A stretch of 64,000 bases of DNA, taken from contig NC_135560.1 in assembly GCF_964340395.1 (NCBI RefSeq), positions 14,578,598-14,642,597 of the forward strand, in the 5' to 3' direction. Numbering within the stretch: position 1 is the stretch's first letter; each line of letters starts with the position of its first letter. Source of the stretch: Glandiceps talaboti. Taxonomy: Eukaryota; Hemichordata; Enteropneusta; Spengelidae. The notes below the pieces were generated by a model, which was given only the letters and a program-made list of their open reading frames with translations, made no database searches and was not told the DNA's origin. Below, one piece after another: positions 11,352-23,184 of the stretch. The position numbers and the translations under genes were made by a program.

Positions 11352-13725
11352 TGTGCGGGGGTTGGGGAGGTGGCTTTTATTGTAGTTAGGGGTTAACCAC
11401 GACACGAATTGTACAAACTAGTTTGAATGGATAGGTTACATTTTCAAGTTAAATAAAAGATAAATGATAGTTAAATTTCCAATTAATAAATGATAAATAA
11501 ATAAATAAATAAATAAATAGATAAAATATATAACTAGATAAATAAATACATACAATAGAGTGGTCATTTATACGAAGCTATGACTCATTCAAACAAATAA
11601 AAAGGTGAGACATGTACACGGAGTGAAATAATGTAATTATGTAATTAATATCAAGTTTCTCTCGATGTGCAGATCTCAGTATGAATAAACTCACCGAAAG
11701 CAGATCTGGTGAGGTTACATTGACACACACACCACATAACCAGAACAGTAGATATTTATAGATCATAACTCTGTATTCACCTCAAAGAGTCCAAATTTCA
11801 CAATATTAACCGTTCCCTTGATTGATTAGACATGCTGTGTGTACTTTAGACCAATAAAGTTCATACGTTTTATACGCAAATTAAATCTGTCGTCGGCCCA
11901 ATTATGCGAACAGTTGTACACATTGACAGAAAAAACTCCCGACGTGTTCAAATTATGTTACGGGACACGTTCTTATATTGTCCTAGCCCAAGGCGGAACT
12001 CATACCAATTGTGTTAGCATCAAAATGTTAAATATTGACTTTGTGAAGCAACAAAGAATTGAGTTGAAATTAGGGTAGGGTGTTGTAGTAGCGACTACGC
12101 GATATAAATTCACACATCTGGCCATGTCTGAAGTTATTAACCCTTCATCAAGAGCTTTAATTCTATGAGGTCACGAGTCCAGTTTGGTATTATAATTTCC
12201 CCGTGGCAAAATGGTATCAAAGCTGGAGAGCCCTCATGGTTGTTTTCAATGGAATTCTTTGGTTGTGATTGTCCATAATGGTTAATAATGCTCACCAACG
12301 GCACATTACCTAAATCCTAAACCAAGCATATGGGGATCTTAACCATACAATACTGCTTGTACACTATGTTTATCCAAGCTTCAATTGTCATTACTTGTAC
12401 AATGTCCTTTAACGTTTGTGATCAAAAAAGCATTATGTGTATAACGGTAGTTATTCCGCCGTTTTGAGTGTCGATTTCATTCGGATAACTTCAGGGAAGT
12501 TAGATTTTCAACCTCTCTTGCTACAGTTTCTGGTATTTTTAATTAGTGGTGTGTCGTCGCCGTGCTCGGAGACAAAAAGATGCAAAAATCGGTACCTGTC
12601 GAGTAAAGCGGATACTGAACTATTTAGGAAACGATTTATATAGTAGGAGATGATTGACTTCGCAGCGCTTTCTCGATACATTTCTTTAATTTTGTTCTAA
12701 CAGTTTTGAACCTCGGGCTACCTTTGAAACCATTGTTTGCAATGTAACGACAACTTCGATTTAAAACTTGTTAGAATTAAAATAGCTCCTGTATGATTCA
12801 AGAGTTGATTTCGTCATTTTGTTTTACTAATTAAACGAAAACTGCCAGTAATCGTGTTGAAAGGTGGAGGTCGGCAATTCATCACACGAATATATTAATG
12901 TGTTTGTTTCAAACAAAAGCGTGACGAACTTACCCACGTCACCCGATCGACTTACCCAAAAATGTTGAAAATTTATGTTGCATTTCAAAATGTAAATGTT
13001 ATACTTTTCAATATTTTTTTAAATATTATACTATCACATTTTGATTCCTTGATCTGGTGAATACGTCATGCATGCAACGATACTGACATGAAAGTTACGA
13101 ATAAGCTGTGCCAATTTCAAATTTTTGAATACACAAGTTACTACCATACGCTCTTCTAGCATTAAATGCTCCATGCATACATGTAACTTTGAACTAAAAT
13201 GTACATATGAAGCTATTCGAAGAGTTTCCGTCAAAGGCTGTCAAAACGCGAGTGACAACACAATCCCCGGTCCCGACAGTGATATATGCACGGTATCAAA
13301 ATCCGACGGTGGCTTGTTCAATGTTAAATAAAAATAAATCATGGTTGTGGAGTAACATAATGGCACTGCTTGTTGTATCGACTTAACATTCAGGGTTCTC
13401 TGGTTGCACTGTGAATCAGCCATCGCATTCATGATATAATAAATTCAACGAAATAACTTCCAAAAGAAACTTTGCATTTGATTAGTTCCTACAAACTAAG
13501 CGATCTTTGTTAGATGTGACAAAGCGTAATAGGGACATATATTCAGATGCATGTACGGCAGGCAAAACAGAAATTCCGTAGTTCTGTAAACATATCATAC
13601 TATCCTTACAAAAGTGATTCAAAGTACGTTTAACTGGACTTACCTTGGCTCCGACTAAAGACACACATTAACACTACTACAGAAAGTGGACGCAGCAGTA
13701 GTTTGGTAACTTTCTTGTGCGACAT
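7482..13725 (-). CDS. Small type I membrane protein with two fibronectin type III domains, four exons
   Basis: Minus-strand exons 13644-13725, 10345-10641, 8796-9194 and 7482-7648 join into 945 nt, 314 residues. All three introns are GT-AG and phase 1. Exon 1 encodes a signal peptide (1 to about 26, hydrophobic [15 protein letters not shown]). Exon 2 is one FN3 domain (about 29-126) with the core Trp at W51, YTVKC at 62-66 and LKPHTEY at 93-99. Exon 3 is a second FN3 (about 128-224; W149, [14 protein letters not shown]) plus a Thr/Ser-rich stalk (227-260). Exon 4 has an N-glycosylation site (NTT, 271), one membrane span (about 278-299) and a 15-residue basic tail with no signalling motif. It is probably a cell-surface adhesion or ligand-binding protein. 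No WSXWS motif, so a cytokine receptor is not supported. Extra FN3 exons in the long first intron would preserve frame and cannot be excluded. I cannot name an orthologue. Confidence 0.8.
7700..7738. repeat. TGACA pentanucleotide repeat
   Basis: About eight near-perfect units of tgaca, in the intron next to the transmembrane exon of the FN3 receptor. Confidence 0.9.
7853..8240. repeat. Compound TTCA / TTCG / CATC microsatellite
   Basis: Roughly 100 bp of nearly pure TTCA, grading through TTCG into CATC and CCAC/CGTC variants. The units change stepwise along the tract, as expected from slippage plus point change. Confidence 0.95.
8412..8429. repeat. Poly-G run (18)
   Basis: Eighteen consecutive G, directly before the tandem duplication at 8431. 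It is the longest of several poly-G runs in this window. Confidence 0.9.
8431..8772. repeat. Tandem duplication, about 168 and 174 bp
   Basis: Copy 1 is 8431-8598 and copy 2 is 8599-8772. Both begin ggtatttttttcagaagttt and end aaaaacataatcgcaagc, with few differences and small indels. High similarity suggests a recent event. It lies entirely in the intron, close to the exon 3 donor. Confidence 0.9.
9195..10344 (-). other. FN3-receptor intron 2
   Basis: Intron between the two FN3 exons, donor gtgagg, acceptor ttttttgtag. The C-rich stretch near 9375-9445 resembles other C-rich intergenic patches but is not clearly repetitive. No coding similarity recognised. Confidence 0.65.
11241..11356. 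repeat. (GT)n microsatellite
   Basis: Interrupted GT dinucleotide tract with GCGT variants, within intron 1 of the FN3 receptor. Confidence 0.95.
11487..11560. repeat. AAAT-type microsatellite
   Basis: Repeated aaat/agat units (ataaataaataaataaata and variants), A-rich and imperfect. Confidence 0.8.
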
Positions 13726-14443
13726 TCTCTCTCAAAATGACGTATCCAGTCTATTTAGCTTTGCAGGCTATTTTCCTTGTCCCTAGTCGGTGCAAATGTA
13801 ATCTGTCACTACACGTACCACACTGACATGCAAATCACACTAGATTGTGCCACCAGTGTGCTGTTCTCTGTACATATCATGTGAGCAAGTCTGTAACCCG
13901 GCCAAAGACTGCAATGTTGCTATGATGGACATGGATAACGAAATAATGCAAATGACCATGCTGTGTGTACTGTGATTAGTTCCAGCGATTGTTGGTTTTG
14001 TATAAACATGTATACGTTGAGAAATTTGGCGGCTAAACTATCTTGTGACAGGAAACTGCAGAAATGGTGTATAATGTTTTCATGTTCTATGTCGTACATT
14101 GCTTGTGTGCATCGTGTTAATGTAATATAGTATACGTGTATAGAATATATGTTTGGTTACAACACAACTTTACGATGATTACTATCTGCTGACAGTCTTC
14201 AACTAAGTAGTGTTTGTCCGTTTGTAACAAGTCTTAAGGCGAGCTTAGAAGATTGCACAATGCAGAGTAAAGTTCTGTTATTAGACTGAAAGTTGACTGA
14301 TAACATATAACGGTCATTAGTAAAAAAACAAACCACGATTCTTTGGCCGAAATACTCATCGAATTGTAAGTGTCACGTGAGAAAATTTGTGCATGCAAGG
14401 GTTTTTATCCAATGGGTTGAAGCATAGTTTCAACTGACATTAG

Positions 14444-14665
14444 AGCAGAGTGCTGGTGGTGATGGTTGTAATGGTGGTGTTGATAGTGGTGATGGTGGTA
14501 GTGTGGGTTGGTTATGGTTGTGGAGGTGTTGATGTTGGTTATGGTGGTGTTGATGGTCGATGGTGGTGGTGGTTGTGGTGGTAGTGTGGGTTGGTTATGG
14601 TGGTGTTGATGGTCGATGGTGGTGGTGATGGTGGTGGTAATGGTGGTGGTAGGGGCTGGTGGGGG
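14444..14665. repeat. GGT/GAT-rich minisatellite
   Basis: Trinucleotide-like GGT/TGA/TTG units with a higher-order duplication: a block around gtagtgtgggttggttatgg occurs near 14500 and again near 14581, and gttgatggtcgatggtggtg occurs twice. The antisense frame 14405-14719 (T/H/P-rich) is an artefact of it. Confidence 0.85.
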
Positions 14666-15608
14666 AGATGGAAGGAGGGTATATTCAAACATAACAACAA
14701 ATTGAATTCCAATTGGCATTACAGATATTCAACTTTTTTCTTTTTTTCTTCATTTCACGTAATCGACAGCTGAATTCGTCAATTTGATGTTAAGAGCCTC
14801 TAATGGTAATAGATTTACAATAACTACATAAATATGATTAATTATTTATTTTTAATAGTGAATGGGGGGGGGGGGGACCGACTCTTTTAGAATGACGCCA
14901 ACACCTCTCATTGCGTGAAATGGTCGGCAAGTTCGGTTTCAAAATGTGCGGACGTTTGTCTGTTTACAGCCCGCAAATATCATTAAGGTGTTACGGCTAA
15001 AGTATTTACGACTACAAAACCACTACAAATAATTATAAGCAGGTGCATAATGTAACGTTGATTGTTCTTTTTATTATTCTACCTTCCATATTAATCTAAA
15101 CGTGAGTGATGGATAGTTTAAAAAAAAATTAATAAAAATGAAAAATTATTTTAAGGTATTGACAGAAGGCAAACCTTGTATTCAGGAATTTTTGTGATAT
15201 AATTTAGTATTATACTGAGATGTCCTGGAAAACGCTACATGTTAAAAATTTGTAATTATGCTAATGACACAAGAAGATGATTTTGATGTTATCGAAGGCA
15301 TGAGTCAAAAGGATTCTGTTTCTATTGTTATTGTTACTGTAAACGTAATTGTGGCTCAATGTTTACGTTCTCTTCCATTATTTTGTGTTATGATGGAATA
15401 GAATATTAATATATATTCACATGTGTCTGTGGTGAAACTTGATCATATGATAGTGTGTATGTGAGGCATTCTGAATCAGTACTAAACAATCAAACATCCT
15501 CGAAAGTTGAAAATTGTCGCTGCAGGTCGCAAACTTTGAAACTTAAACAAAACAAAACAAAAATCGATGAAAAACACAATGTCCTAGTCTAGAGTTTGTT
15601 TAACTTAG

Positions 15609-15990
15609 GGACGATCGCACTATGTCACACAAGCTCAACATTCAAACGAACATCGTTCATTTAGGTCAAAAACCCCTGCTCCTCCCCCTAAACTAACGTT
15701 CACAAGTGTGACATCAAACTTTTATGATGTAAACTATGATGAAAACTGAAGCGGTCACATAAAATTGATGTAAAACACGTAAACACATTAAAATACTACC
15801 AGAAAACCAGCACCACATGATATATATCTCACATTATAAGTAAATTTTTATCAACTTATCAACATCTCAGTAGATTTCCGTCGAAATTTGATTACAACTG
15901 CAAAAATGCAGTGCAGACGCCAGACCCCTCCCCTCTCCCTAAACGAACGAAGTTCGCTTACTGAGCTTGTGTGACATTGTGCGATCGTCC
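15609..15990. mobile_element. Inverted-repeat element (MITE-like), GGACGATCGCAC ends
   Basis: The left end GGACGATCGCACTATGTCAC and the right end in reverse complement GGACGATCGCACAATGTCAC are nearly identical. Similarity continues inward through acacaagctca and a cgttc-tttagg block, making arms of about 55 bp. The 382-bp element has no coding capacity. A matching target duplication is not clear: TA precedes the left end, but the right flank starts aggc. Confidence 0.8.
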
Positions 15991-16356
15991 AGGCTTACAT
16001 CTTTTAAACCACGAGTTGCATTCGTACTTGAAAGTTTTGGGTGTCTGCCCACGGAGTGAACACGTAGCTCTACATCTTGATTTATACGACATAATTATTC
16101 AACTGGGTGAGGCATTGTTTGATTAAGAGCATATATATATCATTATTACGCGTACACAGTAAGACAGTTATTTGAACACATTTCCTCTCAGGAATAAATC
16201 ACAAAACAGTCGCATTTTCGTTAATAATTCATATTACTTGACACCATTTCTTGAACTCCCCTTCTATCTAGGGGGAAATCAGTTACCTCTAGAATACGCC
16301 ACAGGGGAGACACTCTCTGTTTGGTATTTGGTGATTATGTTTACTTTATATCGAAC

Positions 16357-16360
<4 letters not shown>

Positions 16361-16448
<88 letters not shown>
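16361..16448. repeat. (TA)n microsatellite
   Basis: About 40 TA units with GTATA edges, 0.8 kb upstream of the first receptor gene. Confidence 0.95.
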
Positions 16449-16449
<1 letters not shown>

Positions 16450-17263
16450 TCATGCTATTTGAATTACTGAAATATATTGAATCCAGGGTAGTTCTCATCA
16501 GACAGTTGTATATGTTACAAAGCAAAAAAGTGATATTAGAGCTAGAAAAATTACATTTAGACACATGTTTATATTTGAGGAAAGAAAATCTAAAATTCCA
16601 GATGTTCACCTTTTTGTATCAACAACCTAAACTAATAATTCCATTAATCACTGTATTGGTTTCGTGTGATGAAATTAAATAATTCAATGATTCGTTGCAT
16701 TTATGATTAATTACCGGTTGTGAAATAGAACAACAATCACGTGATTACTTGGTTTCCAAGGGAATCATTGATATATACACTGAATTATTAGATACATTCG
16801 AAATTCGTCTTTCGGATCACCAATAAAATGATGAATAAACCACATCTTGTACAAACATTCTGTGCTATTTTTAAGAGTATGTGATAAATTAACATCAATA
16901 GATAGCTAAATATTATTGTCGTTCGGTTTTTAACACATCTCCTCACTTGTACACAAGTACGGTAAATTGACCCCCAACTTCAAATGTAAACAAAGCAGAC
17001 CTATTTGCATCGATGTCAAGGATTTTGGCATGTTTTGGCAGAGTATAATGATGACTTTTGGCTTTCGACTGACAATTTAATGATGTTGATTCGTGTGTTG
17101 GATGATGTTTAAAAGTGGAGACGGAAGCTACGGGTGATTCATAACCAGCGTTATCCGGGGCAAGTGTTAGTCCTAGAAAGAACCAGATATTGACGACGAA
17201 AAACTCATCAACCGTTCTCAAACTGATCCTTTTGTTTGCCCGGATGATTCAGTGACGGGATTA

Positions 17264-18442
17264 ATGAGGATGATTGCAGACATCATGAACGAAAGTCGGA
17301 TTTATCCGAACACGACGAACGGGAATAACTCTGAAAACGCGCTGAGTGATTTGCACGTTTTAGCAGCATTGGCTAGTCAGTTCCCACCGCAACTTTTCAC
17401 AGTTATTCTTCCCACAGTATTTGGCATCATATGTGTATCTGGAATAATAGGAAACGGCATCATCATCTTCGTTCTCGTTCGTTGCTACAAGACTACAGTG
17501 GCAAATGTTTACATTTTGAACCTAGCCTCAGCAGATCTCTTCTTTCTGTTAACCCTACCATTCACAGCTTACAGAAACACTGGAAGAAGTTGGATATTTG
17601 GGAAGATTGCTTGTAAAGTCGTTCACGGCATCGATGGAATGAACATGTTTTTAGGTTTGTTCACGTTAACTGCTTTAAGTATTGATCGGTATTTGGCACT
17701 TGTGCATACGTTGAAATCTAGGAACCTTCGGACAGTAAGAAACGCTCGGATTGTGTGCGCATCGCTGTGGGTTATGTCAGCTTTAGCTACTTTACCACTC
17801 TGGTTGTATGCAACCACAAGTCCTTTCCTAGACACACTAGTATTTTGTGAGATAGTTTCTCCGGCGAATATTCACATTCACTATGTTTTTACCATCTACA
17901 GTTTTATCATTGGCTTTTGTTTACCGCTCATTATCATAACGTTCTGCTATTTAAGTGTCATCAAGAAAATAACCCAAGCTAAACGTGTGCATCTTCATAG
18001 CAAAAGAATCAACAAAAACAAAAGAAACTTCCGTGCTGGCCGCATCACACTAATGGTACTCGTAGCAGTAGTAGTGTTTGTGATATGTTGGTGCCCATTT
18101 TGGATCGTCCATCTACTACTCACTACCGGTAGGATAAACGACCACAACTCGACATACTCGTTCGTTGTATTCTTTTTGTTCAGTACCTGTCTAAGTTACG
18201 CCAACACTTGTATAAATCCGCTGGTGTATGCGTACGGTGGACATAATTTTCGGAAGAATCTCATGGAACAGTGTTGTCGACATAAGCAGCGCCCTCATTC
18301 GTCAGTAAATATTAGTAATCGTAAGAGGAGAGCATCATCCTCGACCAAAAGACGCAGTTACCATTCCTCTATCGTTACCGGTGAAACCCTTACATCTATA
18401 TTCCGTAGAATATCGACCAGAAGTACAAAAGAAAGTAATTAA
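17264..18442 (+). CDS. Class A GPCR, somatostatin/opioid/allatostatin-C receptor-like, intronless
   Basis: A seven-span rhodopsin-class receptor of 392 residues in one open frame. Landmarks: N-glycosylation sites at N9, N16 and N22; N64 (1.50) in GNG; LASAD with D91 (2.50); C117 (3.25), paired with C195 in loop 2; D124 (3.32) in GIDGMNMF; DRY at 141-143; W169 (4.50); P221 (5.50); CWCPFW at 275-280; NPLVY at 318-322; basic, Ser-rich tail with a CC pair (337-338) that could be palmitoylated. The Asp 3.32 followed by NMF and the YAN-C--NP helix 7 are typical of somatostatin and opioid receptors, which couple to Gi/o and bind peptides. The ligand cannot be assigned. The open frame extends upstream to a GTG, but the first ATG is 17264; ATGs at 17270 and 17285 have better -3 purines. 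A 5' UTR intron ending near 17250 is possible. Confidence 0.9.
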   Translation: MRMIADIMNESRIYPNTTNGNNSENALSDLHVLAALASQFPPQLFTVILPTVFGIICVSGIIGNGIIIFVLVRCYKTTVANVYILNLASADLFFLLTLPFTAYRNTGRSWIFGKIACKVVHGIDGMNMFLGLFTLTALSIDRYLALVHTLKSRNLRTVRNARIVCASLWVMSALATLPLWLYATTSPFLDTLVFCEIVSPANIHIHYVFTIYSFIIGFCLPLIIITFCYLSVIKKITQAKRVHLHSKRINKNKRNFRAGRITLMVLVAVVVFVICWCPFWIVHLLLTTGRINDHNSTYSFVVFFLFSTCLSYANTCINPLVYAYGGHNFRKNLMEQCCRHKQRPHSSVNISNRKRRASSSTKRRSYHSSIVTGETLTSIFRRISTRSTKESN

Positions 18443-18593
18443 ACCCCGAAAATGTCAATTGAGATGAAAGTATTGATGCATGTCTTAGTTTGTAAACTTT
18501 AATGATTTCCACATAGTGGCGAGTAGAACAAAAACCCTAAAACACAGAACATGTTCTTTTATAAGATATTATAGCTTTAAAATCTATCTATTA
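18443..18593 (+). other. 3' flank of first GPCR
   Basis: Short AT-rich stretch after the TAA stop and before the MITE at 18594. No AATAAA seen here. ATTAAA directly at the stop is an unlikely signal. Confidence 0.4.
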
Positions 18594-19465
<872 letters not shown>

Positions 19466-19530
19466 TATACAAACTCTGTATATTCTGTCTTAATTACCAG
19501 GCACGCTTCTCAGCTATCGAGGGCTGTATC

Positions 19531-19611
19531 GCCCATAAATGTAATGAAAACGATAAATGTAATACATTAATGATTAGTATTACATTCATGGTTTTTGTTA
19601 AATTTATGGGC
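19531..19611. repeat. 81-bp imperfect hairpin
   Basis: GCCCATAAATGTAATGAAAA at the left is mirrored by the inverse of ttttgttaaatttatgggc at the right, with further pairing of ataaatgtaatac against gtattacattcat around a short loop. It is either a tiny foldback element or a transcribed stem-loop. Confidence 0.6.
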
Positions 19612-20257
19612 AATCAAAGGTGGCTTCAAACCATGGAGGATTTTAGTACCGTTGCTTTGTCACCGTCACTGAAAAGTCAATGAAAGTCACGTTCGACTTT
19701 GGGAGGACGAGAAGATATCACATGTATTTCACGCATCATATATGAATTCCGTAATAGCTGCGAATCGTGTATTTGAGCCACTCTAAACGTGTTTCCCGCT
19801 TTTTTGTTGTCTTTATAATTCATGTATTATGTATGGTATTCACATTCGATCGGTTCCTCTGCTTGCAGGGTAGTATTATTAATATACGACCTGTACAATC
19901 GTGGCGTAAATAAATTATAACAATACGGCTTGTATTGTATTTGTGACTTGAGGCGAGACTGGAGACCTTTATAGTGTGTACTCCTTAGTGAACTCGATTG
20001 TAAAGGACATTTTATTAATCATTAAATATCGGTCATAATTGTATATGTACTTAGGAGAAGCAATGACATGACATCAATTTTACAACAAGTGTAAAACGCT
20101 CAAAGTTTGCCTTTTAATAGTAGTTTTCCTTGTTCACGGAGTATGTTTAGAGTAGGTGTCACTTAACTTGCAGGTGATTCCTCTCACAATGTATGCACGT
20201 ATATTTCTGTTAATTACATTGTATGTCACGGGCCGGATCAGTAATCATGAGTCATGT
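19612..20257. other. Intergenic, nothing recognised
   Basis: AT-rich spacer between the hairpin and the next MITE. No coding similarity or repeat structure that I can see. Confidence 0.5.
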
Positions 20258-20259
20258 TA

Positions 20260-20778
20260 CTACCGCAACAGAGTGACTATAGAGTTTCAATTATACGACA
20301 CGGTGTTACTACCACACCGAAGTGACTATAGAGTTTCAATTAGACGACACAGTGTTACTACCACACCAGAGTGGCTATAGAGTTTCAATTAGACGACACA
20401 GTGTTACTACCACACCGGGGTGACTATAGAGGTTCAAATAGGCTGCACGATCACGGTTTTTCATGTCTCTCAGAATCTTTTTTTTTTGTTAAAACAAAAT
20501 TATAAACACTGATAGCGCGAAATCATAAAAAAATGTTACATTTTATCTAACTCCGAACACAAATCAACTTCACAGATTGATGAGACAAGGACGATTCAAA
20601 CACAGAAAACAGTTTGTTTGTGTTTCCAATGAGATAAAATATAACATTTGTATGTGAATACGCTATCAGTACCTGTATTGTGTTTGTGTAATCTAAACAA
20701 AAACTGTTGCGTGAGATGTGAAAAAACACCAGGCCGCCTGATTGAAACTCAGAGTCTATAGTCACTCTGGTTTGGTAG
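20260..20778. mobile_element. MITE, CTACCAAACCAGAG family, with internal 49-bp tandem repeats
   Basis: TA (20258-20259) precedes CTACC and TA (20779-20780) follows GGTAG. The right arm in reverse complement reads CTACCAAACCAGAGTGAC then tatagactctgagtttcaat. The left arm matches it but is expanded: a 49-bp unit starts at 20256, 20305, 20354 and 20403, each carrying a gtgactatagagtttcaa-like core. Related elements lie at 27493-27593 and 58599. Non-coding. Confidence 0.8.
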
Positions 20779-21100
20779 TACATTTTATTGCCAAGATAAC
20801 GTCGCCTAGCTTTTTTGAAGGTGTTTCTGAATAATTACATTTACGACTCAGCTGTGTCGTCACACTAATTGGATTTAATGTTAAATGTTATTAACAGTAC
20901 ATCAGCTAATCCCATCTTATAAATTATCGACCAATTACGGTACCCTAGCTGATTACCTGTTTAATTGTTCAGAATATTGAAGTCGTAATAAAATGATGTG
21001 GAGTGTTATTCATGTATAGAGTCCAAAGTTCAAAGCTGTTGGATGATTTCTATATCTTCGCATGTCGTACATCGCATATCAACAGTGACATTTTCAGTGT

Positions 21101-21330
21101 ATCAATCAATCAATCAGTAAATTTATAAAGCGCCAATTTCCACTACGATGAAGAGTATACAGAGAAGCTGTACAGTTAGAATGCTCTGGAGAACAGATAT
21201 GTCTTTAGGTTCTTTTTGAAGGCGTTAGCTGTTAGTTTTTGTCATATTTCCAATGGCAGTGCAGCATGTGAGAATGCACGCCCAAAAGTGTATAAGTGGG
21301 ACTTCATCTGTTGTTGGCATCAGTGGATAT
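21101..21330 (-). mobile_element. Probable CR1/L2-like LINE 3' end fragment
   Basis: (ATCA)n followed by gtaaatttataaagcgcc is the reverse complement of the usual CR1/L2-type 3' end, GGCGCTTTATAA plus a short tandem tail. The next 200 bp fit a LINE 3' region, but I cannot align a protein, so the classification is tentative. Confidence 0.5.
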
Positions 21331-22480
21331 CCACTAGAAGATAATCTTTCCTCTTCCCAACTATGACATACATACGGCAAGCCTACATAACATTTACCAT
21401 CGTCTTTCGGATCTTCAAGTTAAAGGGGTGCAGTCGCTAACTAATTTATCGAGCAGGGAGTAGAACCCACTCCAGAAATTTGGATATGGTATAAAAATGA
21501 AATAATTGTTTGGTTACCAAAATATTACAAAAATGTATTTGCATTTGTATTAGTTGTAGAAGCACGTCAAAGTACGGTCGCTTTGAGCACACTGAACCAT
21601 CATATCTCCCCCACGTAAATTTTAATGTGTATATTACATGTATGTCACGGTTTTTGAACTGTCTTAGCTAATGATGGCGCCATAGTCATAGACTGTCATA
21701 GACAAAATAGTTATTGACTGTACATGAATCGCAGTTCTCTCGTCAAAATGATAGATGGATTTATTTTTTGAAAGTGAACTATAAGAGTCAACTCATTAAT
21801 ATTTCAAACTGCAAAACAACCACTGAATCTGTACAATTCTGAATAGCGTGCAAGTGTACGGTGCGCTGTTATAGCTTTATATATTCTGCATTGTCACAGT
21901 TCACTGAGAAAGATTACCGCGATAGCGCGACCTCAGTGGGTTATTTGACGTTAGGACCAACATTGTCATTTGAAAAGGGAATCGACGTACATCTAGAAGC
22001 GGTGGTAAACTACGAGTTCACATACGTTGTTTCAGAAATACGCTTTTCATTGATTAAAGATCTTGAACGACAATCATTCAGCCAGTCGTTTTGTATGGAC
22101 TTGATCCACTATAATTCATTATATTTATAGGATTTGCAGGTTGATTTTCAACGAAAAAAAATAAAATCCTTCATCAGTAGATTGGCGATTGCTGATTCGC
22201 CATATTTCATCCATGCCGATAGCGGTATTTATGGTATTTACATGAGGTCTCTACTCTATCTAGATGAGTCTCATTATTCGTGAACAATTGAAGAACACAG
22301 GTAGTCAATATAAATGATACATTTCCGGCAATTCACTACAATACGCTTCCGCTTTCACGATGCGTCGTTGTTTCCGCTAGCAAGATTAAATTTTGAAAAT
22401 TTTCCCCTATTCATCAGACCGAATAAGGAGAACTGTAGCGGCAGCAGTGCCTTAAAGTGAAAATAGGTCGAACCATCTTG
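21331..22480. other. Intergenic, nothing recognised
   Basis: Unique-looking sequence. The 89-codon frame at 21861-22130 has no domain or signal I recognise. Confidence 0.45.
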
Positions 22481-22482
22481 TA

Positions 22483-23066
22483 CCCCTGACCGTTGGTCTA
22501 GCGTAATGATACAACCAAGGTCGGTGTTGTATGGAAAGTGTAGTCAACGCAACATTGTCATGAACCGATTGTAATGTTTTCCCCTTTGTATACCGCTTAG
22601 TAGAATCATCATTGAAAATAGTTTTCACATGCCTTGTATCAATAATTGTGAGGCAAGTAAGTAGTTAGTATTCACTTATACTAAGTAATGAGTCACCCAA
22701 CGTCCACAAGGTTGTTATGTTTGGGAAACAAATCATGAGTGAAGGTTTGATATCAAGATTTGTTTTGACTAAAGTATAAACTGTTATCACCTATACTAAT
22801 ACAATGTTGCAATGACAGTCTCAAAATATTCTACAGACTGAATAAGTCGGCACCCTGGCACTAACTGCGCGGCATTTTCAAAGGGAAAAACTAAAGGATG
22901 TTTCAATTATAATGATGTGCATCATGTTGACTACACTTTCCATGCAACCCTGATCGTGGTTGTAAATTGTATACTTGATGGATTTCTACACTGCTGTGTA
23001 TGTAATGTTGGCGAAAGCGATAAATTGTGTGTTGAAATGATACTAAATTGCTGGACCGGTGGGGGT
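22483..23066. mobile_element. Probable MITE with imperfect inverted arms
   Basis: Left end CCCCTGACCGTTGGTCTAGC after TA. The right end in reverse complement reads ACCCCCACCGGTCCAGCAAT and is followed by TA (23067-23068). Inside, atggaaagtgtagtcaac occurs near 22530 and inverted near 22930. The arms are imperfect and the element may be composite. Confidence 0.5.
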
Positions 23067-23184
23067 TAGTGTTTCCTAATTGCAAGGTTACAATATATTC
23101 TGTGTTGAGTTGTACATATTAGGCAGACTTTCCTCAATGAAGGTGTTCGTTACTCACATATAGCGATCTACATATTAGTATTAC

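Larger units (their letters stand above)
10642..13643 (-). other. FN3-receptor intron 1
   Basis: A 3-kb first intron (donor gtaagt, acceptor tatcaacag) with a GT tract at 11241-11356 and an AAAT-rich tract at 11487-11560. I did not see another FN3 exon in it on the minus strand, but short exons without an ATG would be easy to miss. Confidence 0.6.
13726..17263. other. Intergenic between FN3 receptor and first GPCR
   Basis: A divergent intergenic region that must hold both promoters. It contains the GGT-rich minisatellite, a G13 run at 14864-14876, the inverted-repeat element at 15609-15990, a long TA tract and a minus-strand 92-codon frame. No further gene recognised. Confidence 0.6.

Noticed and set aside
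16172-16462. 96-codon ORF before the first GPCR
   Set aside because: Its C-terminal half is a TA microsatellite and the rest has no features.
20256-20445. Regular 49-bp repeats considered as a CRISPR-like array
   Set aside because: The whole unit repeats with no unique spacers, and it forms one arm of a MITE in a eukaryotic genome.
22483-22515. tRNA D-arm-like sequence
   Set aside because: No B box or T-arm downstream, so not a tRNA gene; at best a decayed SINE head.
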